A stretch of DNA of 64,000 bases from Microthrixaceae bacterium (GTDB lineage Bacteria > Actinomycetota > Acidimicrobiia > Acidimicrobiales > Microtrichaceae), in the NCBI GenBank assembly GCA_023958095.1, contig JAMLGJ010000002.1, positions 62,001 through 126,000 on the forward strand, in the 5' to 3' direction. Shown here piece after piece: positions 25,236 through 35,303 of this stretch. The position numbers were made by a program, and so were the translations under genes. How positions within the stretch are numbered: the first letter of the stretch is position 1; each line of letters begins with the position of its first letter. A model generated the notes under the pieces. That model was not told the DNA's origin. It worked only from the letters and a program-made list of their open reading frames with translations, and did not search any database.

Positions 25236-26744
25236 ATGGGTACGTTCCTTCGCGCGCGTCGTGTCCGGTTGGTCGCGGCGTTTTCCGTCATCTTGGTGCT
25301 CGGTTCCGGACTGGCTGCGTGCACGGAGCCGCCGCCGCCGGACGCGATGGGGCTGCGCACGGTTCTGGTCGATGGGGGGTTCGAGGTCCACTGGAACTCC
25401 ACGCCCCAGGGTGAGAGCAACGGCTATCTGCTCGAGTACGCGATCGGTGACGACGAGTGGTCACTGCTGGCCGAGCCGGGCACCAACTCGTATTCCTTCA
25501 CCGGTGCGGTGCCCCAGACCTGGTACCGCTTCCGGGTGCGCAGCGGGTTCGAGCCCGGCAGCGAGCCGACGCACTTCAACGGGTGGATCCAGCGTGTGTA
25601 CGTCGAGCCCCAGCTGCCGGTGGTCCGGATCGACACCGAGGGCCACGAGCCGGTGGTGAGCAAGGACGACTACCTGGACGCAACGATGGAGATCGACCCG
25701 AACGGCTCCTCCTTCGATGCCTACCAGGGGGAGTTGCGGATCAAGGGTCGGGGCAACTCCACGTGGAAGCAGCCGAAGAAGCCCTACCGCCTGAAGCTCG
25801 ATGACGGCAGCAAGATCCTGGGCATGAGCAAGGACAAGGACTGGATCCTGCTAGCGAACCACTTCGACAGGTCCCAGGTCCGCACCTCCGGAGCCGAGCG
25901 CATCTCGAAGGCGACCGGCCTCGACTGGACGCCCACCTATGTGCACGTCGAGGTCCTGCTCAACGGGGAGTACCTGGGCGTGTACCAACTCACCGAGAAG
26001 GTGGAGCCCGAGGACGACCGGGTGGACATCAAGGAGATGGACCCCGAGGACATCGCCGGCGAGAAGGTCACCGGTGGCTACCTCATGGAGATCGATTCGC
26101 GCTTGGAGGAGAACAACGAGCCGGGTTGGCGCACACCGCGCGACGTGCCGGTGGTGGTCAAGGAACCCGACCCCATGGAGCCGGAGCAGCGGAGCTACAT
26201 CCGCAACTTCGTGAACGATTTCGAGGATCTCCTGTACTCGCCTGATTACCAGGACCCCGTGAACGGGTACGCCTCGGTGCTGGATGTGGACGCCTTCATC
26301 GACCACTGGATCCTCCAGGAGGTGACCAGGAACGGAGACTCCTTCTGGTCGAGCACGTTCTTCACCAAGGACCGGGGCGAGGACCTGCTCGTGTTCGGCC
26401 CGATGTGGGACTTCGACCGTTCGATGGGCTCTCCCGTCACACCCCGCGAACAGCCGCCGGAGGGCTGGTACGCCCGTGACCACGGTCCATGGGTCAGGCG
26501 ACTCTTCCACGATCCCGCCTTCGTCGACCGCGTGCACCAGCGCTGGGACGAGCTCCTACCGGACCTCCAGGCGATCCCGGCGGAACTGGAGGCTCTCGCA
26601 AGCGCCCTCGGCCCGTCGATCGACAACGACGAGGCACGTTGGGACTACGAACTCGGGCCCAGCGACACCCCCGAGTTCATCCGCACCTGGCTGGAGACAC
26701 GGATCAACTGGATGACGCAGGCCTTCGACGCCGAGGCCACCTGA
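25236..26744 (+). CDS. CotH-kinase-family lipoprotein with N-terminal fibronectin-III-like domain
   Basis: The 502-residue product has a lipoprotein signal (LVAAFSVILVLGSGLAAC, lipobox LAAC). Residues about 35-115 look like a fibronectin type III domain (YLLEYAIGDDEWSLL, WYRFRVRSGF). The rest is a CotH domain: LRIKGRGNSTWKQPKKPYRL, YLGVYQLTEKVEPEDDRVDI and FGPMWDFDRSMGSP, which keeps the metal-binding Asp motif. CotH proteins are atypical secreted protein kinases, first known from Bacillus spore coats; here there is no spore context. ATG 25236 is preceded by GGGAGGAG. An earlier ATG at 25212 sits 8 nt after a TAGCGT box but would spoil the signal peptide. The substrate is unknown. Confidence 0.85.
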   Translation: MGTFLRARRVRLVAAFSVILVLGSGLAACTEPPPPDAMGLRTVLVDGGFEVHWNSTPQGESNGYLLEYAIGDDEWSLLAEPGTNSYSFTGAVPQTWYRFRVRSGFEPGSEPTHFNGWIQRVYVEPQLPVVRIDTEGHEPVVSKDDYLDATMEIDPNGSSFDAYQGELRIKGRGNSTWKQPKKPYRLKLDDGSKILGMSKDKDWILLANHFDRSQVRTSGAERISKATGLDWTPTYVHVEVLLNGEYLGVYQLTEKVEPEDDRVDIKEMDPEDIAGEKVTGGYLMEIDSRLEENNEPGWRTPRDVPVVVKEPDPMEPEQRSYIRNFVNDFEDLLYSPDYQDPVNGYASVLDVDAFIDHWILQEVTRNGDSFWSSTFFTKDRGEDLLVFGPMWDFDRSMGSPVTPREQPPEGWYARDHGPWVRRLFHDPAFVDRVHQRWDELLPDLQAIPAELEALASALGPSIDNDEARWDYELGPSDTPEFIRTWLETRINWMTQAFDAEAT

Positions 26745-26755
26745 ACCCCCTGGGA

Positions 26756-26783
26756 GTGACCAGCAGGCCCCGGGGCCGGTCAC
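26756..26783. terminator. Hairpin after the CotH gene
   Basis: GTGACC (26756-26761) pairs with GGTCAC (26778-26783) around the perfect palindrome GGCCCCGGGGCC. It lies 12 bp after the CotH stop and has no T tract. Confidence 0.5.
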
Positions 26784-26855
26784 CGCAACAGTCAACGCAG
26801 CCGTGTGCATCGGCGGGTACTCCGCGTCGGTGGTTCCATTGAGCACAATGGTGGA

Positions 26856-28760
26856 GTGAGGACTGCCTCTGCCAGCGCGGGCACGAAGCTCGGGTACCAA
26901 CCGTCCCTGGACGGCCTGCGTGCCGTGTCCGTTTCCGCGGTCCTGCTGTACCACATGGACTTCGAGTGGATTCCGGGGGGTTTCCTCGGTGTCGAGGTCT
27001 TCTTCGTGGTCTCCGGCTTCCTGATCACCGCGCTGCTGGTGGAGGAGCGACACCACAGCGGTTTCGTGTCGTTGCGGGGATTCTGGACACGCCGTGCCAA
27101 GCGCCTGCTGCCGGCTCTCTACCTGCTGTTGCTGGTCGTGCCGGCGGTGACCCTGTTGTTCTACAGGGACGCCGCAGGCCGTCTGGGCGGCGACGTACTG
27201 GCGGCGCTCGCGTACGTGAGCAACTGGTGGCAGATCTTCCTGGATGAGTCCTACTTCGCCCAGGCGGGCAGGCCGCCGGTGCTGTTGCACCTGTGGTCGC
27301 TCGCGGTGGAGGAGCAGTTCTACATCGTGTTCCCCGTGGTGTTCGTGTGGTTGCTCGGTCGTGCAGGCCGGAACCGCACCCGCAACGTGCTGGTGGCGGG
27401 TGCACTCGCCTCGACGGTGTGGATGGCGATCCTCTACGAGCCCTACACCGACCCCTCGCGGGTCTACTACGGCACCGACACCCGCCTGTCCGGGCTGCTG
27501 CTGGGTGCGGTGCTGGCACTGGTGTGGACCCCGTGGCGCTCCCGCGCGCGCCCCTCTCGTGCGGCGGGGCCGGTGCTGGACGTCACCGGAGTGCTCGCCC
27601 TGGGGGCCGTCGCATGGTTCTTCGCACGCGTGAACGAGTTCGAGCCGTTCATCTACCGCGGGGGCTTCCTGTTGCTCGACGTCGTGGTGATCGTCCTGAT
27701 CGCGGTGCTCGTGCACCCCTCGGCGCGGCTGTCCAGGGTGCTCGCGATCCCACCGTTGGTCTGGCTGGGTGTGAGGTCGTACTCGGTGTACCTGTGGCAC
27801 TGGCCGATCTTCATGTTCACCCGGCCCGAACTCGACGTGCCGCTGACCGGCTGGCCCCTGTTCGTGCTGCGGATGGGCCTGACGATCGGTGCCGCCGAGT
27901 TGTCGTTCAGGTTCGTGGAGCAACCCGTTCGCAACGGCGCACTGGGGCGTTTGAGGGACAGGTGGCGCACAGCGGGACCCGCAGAGCGCCCACGCATCCA
28001 ACAGGCGGTGTTCGTGCGATTCGGGGCCCTGTTCCTGGTTGTCGCGATGGTCGGCCTGGGTCTCTGGTCGGCAGCCACCGACCCCGAGCGCGAACGCATG
28101 CAGCTCGAAGCCGCGGGGGCGATCGGACTGGACGGCTCGCTCGCGGAGATCTCGGAGGGAACCGGCCCGGCGAGCGAACCCACTGCGGCGACCGCCGAGG
28201 ACACCACGACCACCACCTCCACCCAGGCTCCGGCGGAGGGGGAGACCGGCACAACCGCCCCGGCGGAGCGGACCACGACCACCACCGCCGCGCCGGGCAC
28301 GTTCCCCACCAACGCCGTCGCCGTCGGTGACTCGGTGATGCTCGGCGCGTCGGGGGCGATGCGCCAGGTGATGCCGGGGATCCGCGTGGACGCGAAGGTG
28401 GCGAGGCAGTTCCCGGACCTCGCCGATGCCGCCACCTGGTACGCGACCTCCGGGAACATGCCCGGGCCGGCCGTGGTGCAGATCGGCAACAACGGAGTGG
28501 CCAAGGAGGACCGGATAGAGCAGATGGTGGAGTCATTCGGGAACCGTCGCGTCATCCTCGTGAACGCGAAGGTCGAACGGCCCTGGGAGTCGGTGACCAA
28601 CGAACGCACGGCCCGGGTGGCCCAACGGCATGACAACGTGGTGCTCGTCGACTGGCATTCGATCGCGAGCGAGCACCCGGAGTGGTTCGTGGCGGACGGC
28701 ACCCACCTTCGCCCCGACGGTCAGATCGCCTATGCGACCGCGATCGCCGAGGCCCTCTGA
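26856..28760 (+). CDS. Acyltransferase-3 (OafA/YrhL-like) with C-terminal SGNH domain
   Basis: The 634-residue membrane protein starts with SLDGLRAVSVSAVLLYHM and GFLGVEVFFVVSGFLITALL, typical of acyltransferase family 3, with about ten helices up to residue 400. A Thr/Ala/Pro-rich linker (about 440-490) leads to an SGNH-like domain with VAVGDSVMLGASG and DGTHLRPDGQIAYA, which supply the catalytic Ser and the Asp/His pair. Such proteins O-acylate cell-surface glycans, with the SGNH domain on the outer face. The GTG at 26856 follows a CACAAT box by 6 nt. Alternatives: GTG 26805. Target glycan unknown. Confidence 0.87.
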   Translation: MRTASASAGTKLGYQPSLDGLRAVSVSAVLLYHMDFEWIPGGFLGVEVFFVVSGFLITALLVEERHHSGFVSLRGFWTRRAKRLLPALYLLLLVVPAVTLLFYRDAAGRLGGDVLAALAYVSNWWQIFLDESYFAQAGRPPVLLHLWSLAVEEQFYIVFPVVFVWLLGRAGRNRTRNVLVAGALASTVWMAILYEPYTDPSRVYYGTDTRLSGLLLGAVLALVWTPWRSRARPSRAAGPVLDVTGVLALGAVAWFFARVNEFEPFIYRGGFLLLDVVVIVLIAVLVHPSARLSRVLAIPPLVWLGVRSYSVYLWHWPIFMFTRPELDVPLTGWPLFVLRMGLTIGAAELSFRFVEQPVRNGALGRLRDRWRTAGPAERPRIQQAVFVRFGALFLVVAMVGLGLWSAATDPERERMQLEAAGAIGLDGSLAEISEGTGPASEPTAATAEDTTTTTSTQAPAEGETGTTAPAERTTTTTAAPGTFPTNAVAVGDSVMLGASGAMRQVMPGIRVDAKVARQFPDLADAATWYATSGNMPGPAVVQIGNNGVAKEDRIEQMVESFGNRRVILVNAKVERPWESVTNERTARVAQRHDNVVLVDWHSIASEHPEWFVADGTHLRPDGQIAYATAIAEAL

Positions 28761-28803
28761 GGGGCGTAGCCGGAGGTGGGGTCCGGCCGTGGTGAGGATC
28801 TAA

Positions 28804-30494
<1,691 letters not shown>

Positions 30495-30506
<12 letters not shown>

Positions 30507-30559
30507 GGCCCGCGGTCAGCAGGGCCAGTAGGGCCCGCGGTCAGCAGGGCCCGCGGTCA
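30495..30559. repeat. 25-bp tandem repeat carrying stop codons for two convergent genes
   Basis: Units start at 30495 and 30520, each beginning CAGGGCCAGTAGGGCCCGCG, with a shortened third copy at 30545 that lost about 10 bp. TAG at 30504 is the stop of the ftsB-like gene and recurs at 30529. TCA at 30557-30559 is the complement of the stop of the convergent SDR and recurs at 30541 and 30516. The unit is 1 modulo 3. Confidence 0.93.
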
Positions 30560-31321
30560 CTGCAGGCCCTGGAAGGCCCCTCCGTCCACGTGCAACCCCA
30601 CACCGGTGGTGAAGCGGGCCTGTTCGGAGCACAGGAACGCCCCGAGAGCCCCGAAGTCCCCGGGGTCACCGAAGCGGCCTGCGGGCACGTCCGAGAGCAA
30701 CTCGGCGGCGCGGTCGCCTGCGAGCGAGTCCACCCGGTCGGTGTGGTGCAGACCGGGTTGCAGGTTGTTCACGGTCACACCGTGGGGGGCCAGCTCGGTG
30801 GAGAGCATCTTCAGGTACGACGTGAGTGCCGCCCGTGCCACGCTCGATGCCGCGAGGTAGTTGATCGGCTGGCGTGCGCCGACCGAGGTGATCCCGAGCA
30901 TCCGGCCCCATCCGCGCTCGGTCATGCCGGTGGACGCCGCGGTGCACATGGCGATCGTCGCCAGGCAGTTCGACTCGAGGGCATCCCGGTACTGCTCGAC
31001 CGTGGTGCCCACCGGGGTTCCCGGAGGCGGGCCACCGGAGCTGCACACCAGGATGTCGAGCCGGCCTCCCAGCACTCGGGTGCCCTCCTCCACGAATGCC
31101 TGCGCTCCGGTCACCGATGACACATCGGCGGTGAGCCCGTCGGGCGGGGGACCACTCGCCGTGCCCCGCAGGAGCTCGAGCGCGGACGCGAGGCGCTGTT
31201 CGTCGCGGCCGCAGATCACCACCTGCACTCCTGCCTCGCCGAGTGCGCGGGCCACCGCGAGTCCCAGCCCGGCGGTTCCGGCGGCAACGAGGGCGCGGCG
31301 CCCGGCTATGCCCAGGTCCAT
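30557..31321 (-). CDS. Atypical SDR oxidoreductase lacking the catalytic lysine
   Basis: The 254-residue protein has a Rossmann fold with an altered glycine motif (AAGTAGLGLAVARAL) and ends with VGLHVDGGAFQGLQ, as in FabG-like SDRs. The catalytic Ser is present (ITSVGA) and Tyr is likely (PINYLAASSVAR), but the YxxxK lysine is replaced by Ser. It resembles the beta-ketoacyl-reductase-like SDR subgroup with non-standard active sites, so its function is open. The ATG at 31319-31321 follows a minus-strand TAGGAT box by 8 nt. This box contains the TAG stop of the upstream ktrA-like gene, so the SDR may be transcribed on its own. An upstream extension to 31483 exists but would overlap ktrA. Confidence 0.75.
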   Translation of the reverse strand: MDLGIAGRRALVAAGTAGLGLAVARALGEAGVQVVICGRDEQRLASALELLRGTASGPPPDGLTADVSSVTGAQAFVEEGTRVLGGRLDILVCSSGGPPPGTPVGTTVEQYRDALESNCLATIAMCTAASTGMTERGWGRMLGITSVGARQPINYLAASSVARAALTSYLKMLSTELAPHGVTVNNLQPGLHHTDRVDSLAGDRAAELLSDVPAGRFGDPGDFGALGAFLCSEQARFTTGVGLHVDGGAFQGLQ

Positions 31322-31332
31322 GGAGCGCGATC

Positions 31333-32025
31333 CTAGGTGGCGTCCCGCCGCGTGCCGTGCTGTGCCAGCGAGGCGAAGCGCCCGACCGCTGCCTCGGTGC
31401 CCGCCACCACGATCAGGTCGTCCACGCCCAGCACCGTGTGCCCGGTGGTCACCTCGAAGGCTCCGCCCGCTGGTTTGTGGCACACCACCGACACGCCGTG
31501 GTCCTCACGGATCCCCGCCTCCATGAGCGTCTTGTCGGCCAGGCGGGCCGGCACCGCCATCTCGGCGAGCACGAAACCGGGCTCGAGCTCCAGGTACTCC
31601 TTGACCGCCAGTCCGATGCGGTGGGCGACCCTGCGTCCGGCGTCCCCTTCGGGGAACACGATGTTGTGCGCGCCGATCCGTTCGAGGATCCTGCGGTGCT
31701 GCTCGGTGAGGGCCTTCGCCCAGATCTCGCCGACACCCAACTCCGCGAGGTTCGCGGTGGCGAGGATGCTGTTCTCGAGCTTGGTGCCGATCGCCACCAC
31801 CGCCCGGGGCATGTCGGCCACGTTGTGCCTCCTGAGCGCCTCGATGTCGGTGGCGTTGCAGATCGCCGCGTGGGTGAGGAAGCCCTTGCAGGCATCCACG
31901 AGGGACTCGTCGGTGTCCATGCCCAGCACCTCGTGGCCCTCCTCGTAGAGCTCCTGGGCGAGCGCGGAGCCGAATCGGCCGAGGCCGATCACCGCCACTG
32001 CTGAGCTGCGTCCGTTCCTGGGCAA
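31333..32025 (-). CDS. Potassium channel regulatory subunit (KtrA/TrkA, RCK domain)
   Basis: The 230-residue cytoplasmic protein consists of a TrkA-N Rossmann domain (VAVIGLGRFGSALAQELYEE at residues 10-29, DTDESLVDAC, CNATDIEALR, VVAIGTKLENSI) and a TrkA-C domain from about 140. Such subunits bind NAD(H)/ATP and possibly c-di-AMP and gate the membrane subunit encoded next to it. The start is TTG at 32023-32025 with AGGAAC about 6 nt upstream. The gap to the KtrB-like gene is 25 nt, so they are one operon. Confidence 0.9.
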   Translation of the reverse strand: MPRNGRSSAVAVIGLGRFGSALAQELYEEGHEVLGMDTDESLVDACKGFLTHAAICNATDIEALRRHNVADMPRAVVAIGTKLENSILATANLAELGVGEIWAKALTEQHRRILERIGAHNIVFPEGDAGRRVAHRIGLAVKEYLELEPGFVLAEMAVPARLADKTLMEAGIREDHGVSVVCHKPAGGAFEVTTGHTVLGVDDLIVVAGTEAAVGRFASLAQHGTRRDAT

Positions 32026-32050
32026 TGTCGTTCCTGTCGTCAGATGTGCC

Positions 32051-33436
32051 TCACCCGATGAGGGGTGACTCCTCGGGCACCCTCGACAAGGTAGGTCGCC
32101 GGCGCATCACCAACGCGGTCCCGAGGGTGATCGGGCCCACCCGGCCGATGAGCATGAGGGCCATGAGCACGAGGTCGTCCCAGGCGCTCAGGTCGGGCGT
32201 GATGCCGGTTGACAGCCCCACGGTGCCGAACGCGGAGATGGTCTCGAACAGCGCCACCCCCATGGCGGCGTCACGCGATGCCAACAGGGCCAGCGCCCCG
32301 CCGACCACCAGGGCCACCGCGAGAAGGGCGACGGTGGTCGCCTCGCGTTGGACCAGGGTGGGGATCCGCCGTCGGAACCCGTTCACGTCCTCATGTCCCC
32401 TGAGTTCGGCGAACAGCACCATCGCCAGGATCGCGAAGGTGCCGACCTTGATCCCGCCGCTGGTGCCCGCCGACCCGGCACCGATGAACATCAGGCACAT
32501 CGTCAGGAGCAGCGACGAGGGTTCCATGTCGCCCACCGGAACCGTGTTGAACCCTGCGGTGCGCGGGGAGACCGACAGGAACCCCGCGTTGAGCACCTTG
32601 TCCCCGAACGACATCGGCCCGAGGGTGGCGTCGTTGGTCCACTCGAGCACCCCGAGCGCCACGGCGCCGCCAACGAGGAGCGCGCAAGTCGTGGTGATGG
32701 TCACCTTGGAGTGCAAGGTGAGTGACTCCCAGCGGGCGGTCACCCGCCTGCGCAGCGAACCGCGGACCACCCGTGCGCGGCGCAGGAGGTCGGTCAGCAC
32801 CGGGAAGCCGAGTCCCCCGATGACGATCGCAGCCATGATGGCCAGCATCACCCCGGTGTCGGATCGCAACTGCGTGAGTGAATCCGGGTAGAGCGAGAAC
32901 CCCGCGTTGTTGAACGCCGAGATGGAGTGGAACACGCCCGACCAGGCGGCGTGTGCGAGCGGTTCCCCGTGGGCGGTGGCGAGGCGGACCGTCAGCCAGA
33001 GGGCGACCGACACCTGGACCACGGCGGTGATGGCGGCCAGCCTCACGAGCACCTCGCGCACGTCGCCCATGGCCAGGGTTCCCCGCTCGGCGCGCGTGAC
33101 CATCGCCTGGCGCAGGCCGAGCCTCCGCGACACCGCGAGCAGCAACAGGGATGCGATGGTCATGAACCCGAGGCCTCCGAGCTCGATGAGCACCAGGATC
33201 ACCGCCTGGCCGAACCCGCTCCAGTGGCTTCCCGTGTCGACCACCGCCAGCCCGGTGACACACACCGCGGAGGTGGCGGTGAACGCTGCCTGCAGCAGCG
33301 ATGTGGAGGCCTGAGGGGTGGTGGCCACCGGGAGTGCCAGCAGGGCGGTGCCCACGCTGATCGCACCGACGAAGGCGACCACCACGTAGCGCTCCGGGTG
33401 CTCCGCCAGCAGCGGGCGCCGACGTGTGTTCGACAT
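32051..33436 (-). CDS. Potassium channel membrane subunit (KtrB/TrkH family)
   Basis: The 461-residue protein has four M1-P-M2 repeats. The selectivity filters read AVCVTGL, AFNNAGF, RTAGFNT and FGTVGLSTG, each with the central Gly. The gating loop of the third repeat is visible as GAGSAGTSGGIKVGT. This family takes up K+ (with Na+ coupling in Ktr) and serves osmotic adjustment. ATG 33434-33436 is preferred; a TAGCCT box lies 8 nt upstream on the minus strand. The gene is divergent from the MFE-2-like SDR, 94 bp away. Confidence 0.92.
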   Translation of the reverse strand: MSNTRRRPLLAEHPERYVVVAFVGAISVGTALLALPVATTPQASTSLLQAAFTATSAVCVTGLAVVDTGSHWSGFGQAVILVLIELGGLGFMTIASLLLLAVSRRLGLRQAMVTRAERGTLAMGDVREVLVRLAAITAVVQVSVALWLTVRLATAHGEPLAHAAWSGVFHSISAFNNAGFSLYPDSLTQLRSDTGVMLAIMAAIVIGGLGFPVLTDLLRRARVVRGSLRRRVTARWESLTLHSKVTITTTCALLVGGAVALGVLEWTNDATLGPMSFGDKVLNAGFLSVSPRTAGFNTVPVGDMEPSSLLLTMCLMFIGAGSAGTSGGIKVGTFAILAMVLFAELRGHEDVNGFRRRIPTLVQREATTVALLAVALVVGGALALLASRDAAMGVALFETISAFGTVGLSTGITPDLSAWDDLVLMALMLIGRVGPITLGTALVMRRRPTLSRVPEESPLIG

Positions 33437-33479
33437 GGCGGCCAAGGCTAGGCATTGGAGTCGACCCGAGGTGCCAACC

Positions 33480-33502
33480 TAGGATCTGACGACCCGTCAG
33501 AT
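33480..33502 (+). promoter_or_regulatory. -10 box and TetR-type operator (site a) of the MFE-2-like SDR
   Basis: TAGGAT (33480-33485) overlaps the 19-bp palindrome ATCTGACGACCCGTCAGAT (33484-33502; arms of 8, centre ACC). The expected transcription start lies inside the palindrome. TTGGAG at 33455 is a possible -35 with a long 19-bp spacer. Identical 19 bp occur at 41852. Confidence 0.8.
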
Positions 33503-33530
33503 GGGCGGCTGCACGTAGTTGGAGGGCCTC

Positions 33531-34445
33531 ATGGGCATGCTGGACGGCAAGGTTGCGATCGTCACAGGAGCAGGCCACGGCATCGGTCGTGGGCACGCGA
33601 TGGAACTCGCCAAGCACGGAGCCACCGTCGTGGTGAACGATCTGGGCGGTTCCGTTACCGGCGAGGGCACGGGGCGCGACGCCGACCTCACCGTCGACAT
33701 CATCAACGAACGCGGTGGCAACGCGGTCGCCAACTACGCGGACGTGTCCGATCCCGAACAGGCCGAGGCGATGATCGCCCAGGCAACCGGCGACCTCGGT
33801 CGTCTCGACATCGTCGTGAACAACGCCGGGATCGTGCGCGACGGTTCGATCTTCAACATGTCGGTGGAGGACTTCGACGCGGTCATCAAGGTGCACCTGC
33901 GCGGAACCTGGCTCCCGTGCAAGTACGCGGGCCTGCACTGGCGGGGCCTCAACAAGTCGACCGGTGAGAAGGTCAACGGGCGGATCATCAACACCGTCTC
34001 CGGTGCGGGACTGACCGGCAACTTCGGCCAGTCCAACTATGCGCCCGCCAAGGCGGCCATCGCGAGCCTGACCCAGACGCTCAGCCTCGAGATGTACAAG
34101 ATGGGCGTCACCGTCAACGCGGTGGGCCCCGCCGCTGCCACCAGGATCACCGGGACCATGCCCGGAGCACCCGAGGTGATCGAGGCCGACGAGGTGCCCG
34201 AGGACGAGTGGAACCGCATGGACCCCGCGGTGTCCTCGCCCCTCGTGGCGTGGCTGGCATCCGACGAGGCCGACCACGTCACCGGTCAGGTGATCCGGGC
34301 CGTGGCCGAGAACATCATCCTCATGAAGGGCTGGGAGGACGGCCCCACGATCAACAACGGCAAGAAGCGCTGGGATGCCACCAAGCTGGGCCAGCAGCTC
34401 GCCACCGACGTGTTCGGAACCCGGGCCCCGGGGCTGCGCTACTGA
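33531..34445 (+). CDS. MFE-2/17beta-HSD4-like SDR, probable (3R)-hydroxyacyl-CoA dehydrogenase
   Basis: The 304-residue protein is a classical SDR: VTGAGHGIGRGHAMEL at residues 10-25, VVNDLGGS, NNAGIVRD, SVSGAG-like NTVSGAGLTGNFG with the catalytic Ser, and YAPAK with Tyr and Lys. The wording VVVNDLGG and HLRGTW and GNFGQSNY is characteristic of the dehydrogenase unit of peroxisomal multifunctional enzyme 2, which oxidises (3R)-hydroxyacyl-CoAs in branched-chain and sterol side-chain beta-oxidation. ATG 33531 has TTGGAGG 5-6 nt upstream. The promoter carries operator site a. It would act after the hot-dog hydratases at 44519-45579; this link is inferred from the shared operator. Confidence 0.88.
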   Translation: MGMLDGKVAIVTGAGHGIGRGHAMELAKHGATVVVNDLGGSVTGEGTGRDADLTVDIINERGGNAVANYADVSDPEQAEAMIAQATGDLGRLDIVVNNAGIVRDGSIFNMSVEDFDAVIKVHLRGTWLPCKYAGLHWRGLNKSTGEKVNGRIINTVSGAGLTGNFGQSNYAPAKAAIASLTQTLSLEMYKMGVTVNAVGPAAATRITGTMPGAPEVIEADEVPEDEWNRMDPAVSSPLVAWLASDEADHVTGQVIRAVAENIILMKGWEDGPTINNGKKRWDATKLGQQLATDVFGTRAPGLRY

Positions 34446-34450
34446 CCGAG

Positions 34451-34481
34451 CACCGCACTCGCCGGTACGACGAGTGCGGTG
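34451..34481 (+). terminator. Hairpin after the MFE-2-like SDR
   Basis: CACCGCACTCG (34451-34461) pairs perfectly with CGAGTGCGGTG (34471-34481) across a 9-nt loop, 5 bp after the stop codon. There is no T tract. Confidence 0.65.
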
Positions 34482-34541
34482 GGACCGACCACCCCTGTGT
34501 TCCCGGGTCGACCCGCGGCGCGAAGCCTGCGGCACCTCGCG

Positions 34542-35267
34542 ATGGGCGACAATGGTGCGGTGGAGACAGAACCCGAGCTCGACACCCTCGGTGCTGCGCG
34601 CCGGCAGCCGGTCGACCTCGGGGTGATCGAGGCCCGGCCGCTGGAGCCTGACGGGGCCGCCCGTGGCGGGACCCCCGGGGGAGCACCCGGTCCCGTCTAC
34701 ACGGGCGGTGACGCAGCCGGAGCTCCGGGCTCCGGTGGCCTCGGCGGTGCCGTGGCGGGGCTCACCCGGGACGTACTGGGGGCGCGGCGGGGACCGAGAC
34801 CCAACAGCCGCCCGGTGCCCGAGTGGGTGCGTTCGCTCGCCTGGGTGCTCGATGACTCGGTGCCGGTCGGTGGTGGCAGGCGTGTCGGGCTGGATGGTCT
34901 GGTGGGGCTGATCCCTGCTGTCGGTGACGCCGCAGGGTTGGTGGCATCGATGGTGGTGGTGCTGGCCGGGGTGGCGGCAGGGGTGTCGCTGCCGACGCTC
35001 ACGCTGATGCTCGTGCACGTCGGCATCGACACGATCGTGGGCACCGTGCCCTTCCTGGGTGCGGTGTTCGACCTCGGCTACAAGGCGAACACCCGCAACC
35101 TCCGCCTGATCGAGCGCGACCTCGGTGACCGTTCGGCCACGAGGCGCTCGTCGATCCGTGTGTTCGTGTTGGCGGGTGTGGCGATCGTGGCGGGCTGGCT
35201 GTTGTTCCTCATCGCACTGGTGGGCGGCACGTACCTGTTCGTGCGCCTTGTGTCGGGCCTGTTCTGA
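34542..35267 (+). CDS. DUF4112 membrane protein
   Basis: The 241-residue protein has a Pro/Gly-rich N-terminal 75 residues and then the DUF4112 pattern: LAWVLDDSVPVGGGRRVGLD, GLIPAVGDAAG, LVHVGIDTIVGTVPFLG and FDLGYKANTRNLRLI, with a helix pair near 115-160 and a final helix near 205-235. Function is unknown. ATG 34542 is taken; GTG 34560 is possible. It precedes the TetR gene by 21 bp, so the TetR promoter overlaps its 3' end, and the two need not be co-transcribed. Confidence 0.78.
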   Translation: MGDNGAVETEPELDTLGAARRQPVDLGVIEARPLEPDGAARGGTPGGAPGPVYTGGDAAGAPGSGGLGGAVAGLTRDVLGARRGPRPNSRPVPEWVRSLAWVLDDSVPVGGGRRVGLDGLVGLIPAVGDAAGLVASMVVVLAGVAAGVSLPTLTLMLVHVGIDTIVGTVPFLGAVFDLGYKANTRNLRLIERDLGDRSATRRSSIRVFVLAGVAIVAGWLLFLIALVGGTYLFVRLVSGLF

Positions 35268-35276
35268 CCGCGCCGG

Positions 35277-35303
35277 TACGCTGGGAAGGTGACGGGTCGT
35301 CAG
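35277..35303 (+). promoter_or_regulatory. Leaderless promoter and operator (site b) of the TetR gene
   Basis: TACGCT (35277-35282) stands 6 nt before the GTG start codon at 35289. The start codon is part of GTGACGGGTCGTCAG (35289-35303), which is the operator core in reverse orientation with one mismatch at the outer base. A repressor bound there would cover the transcription and translation start, which indicates autoregulation. Confidence 0.75.
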
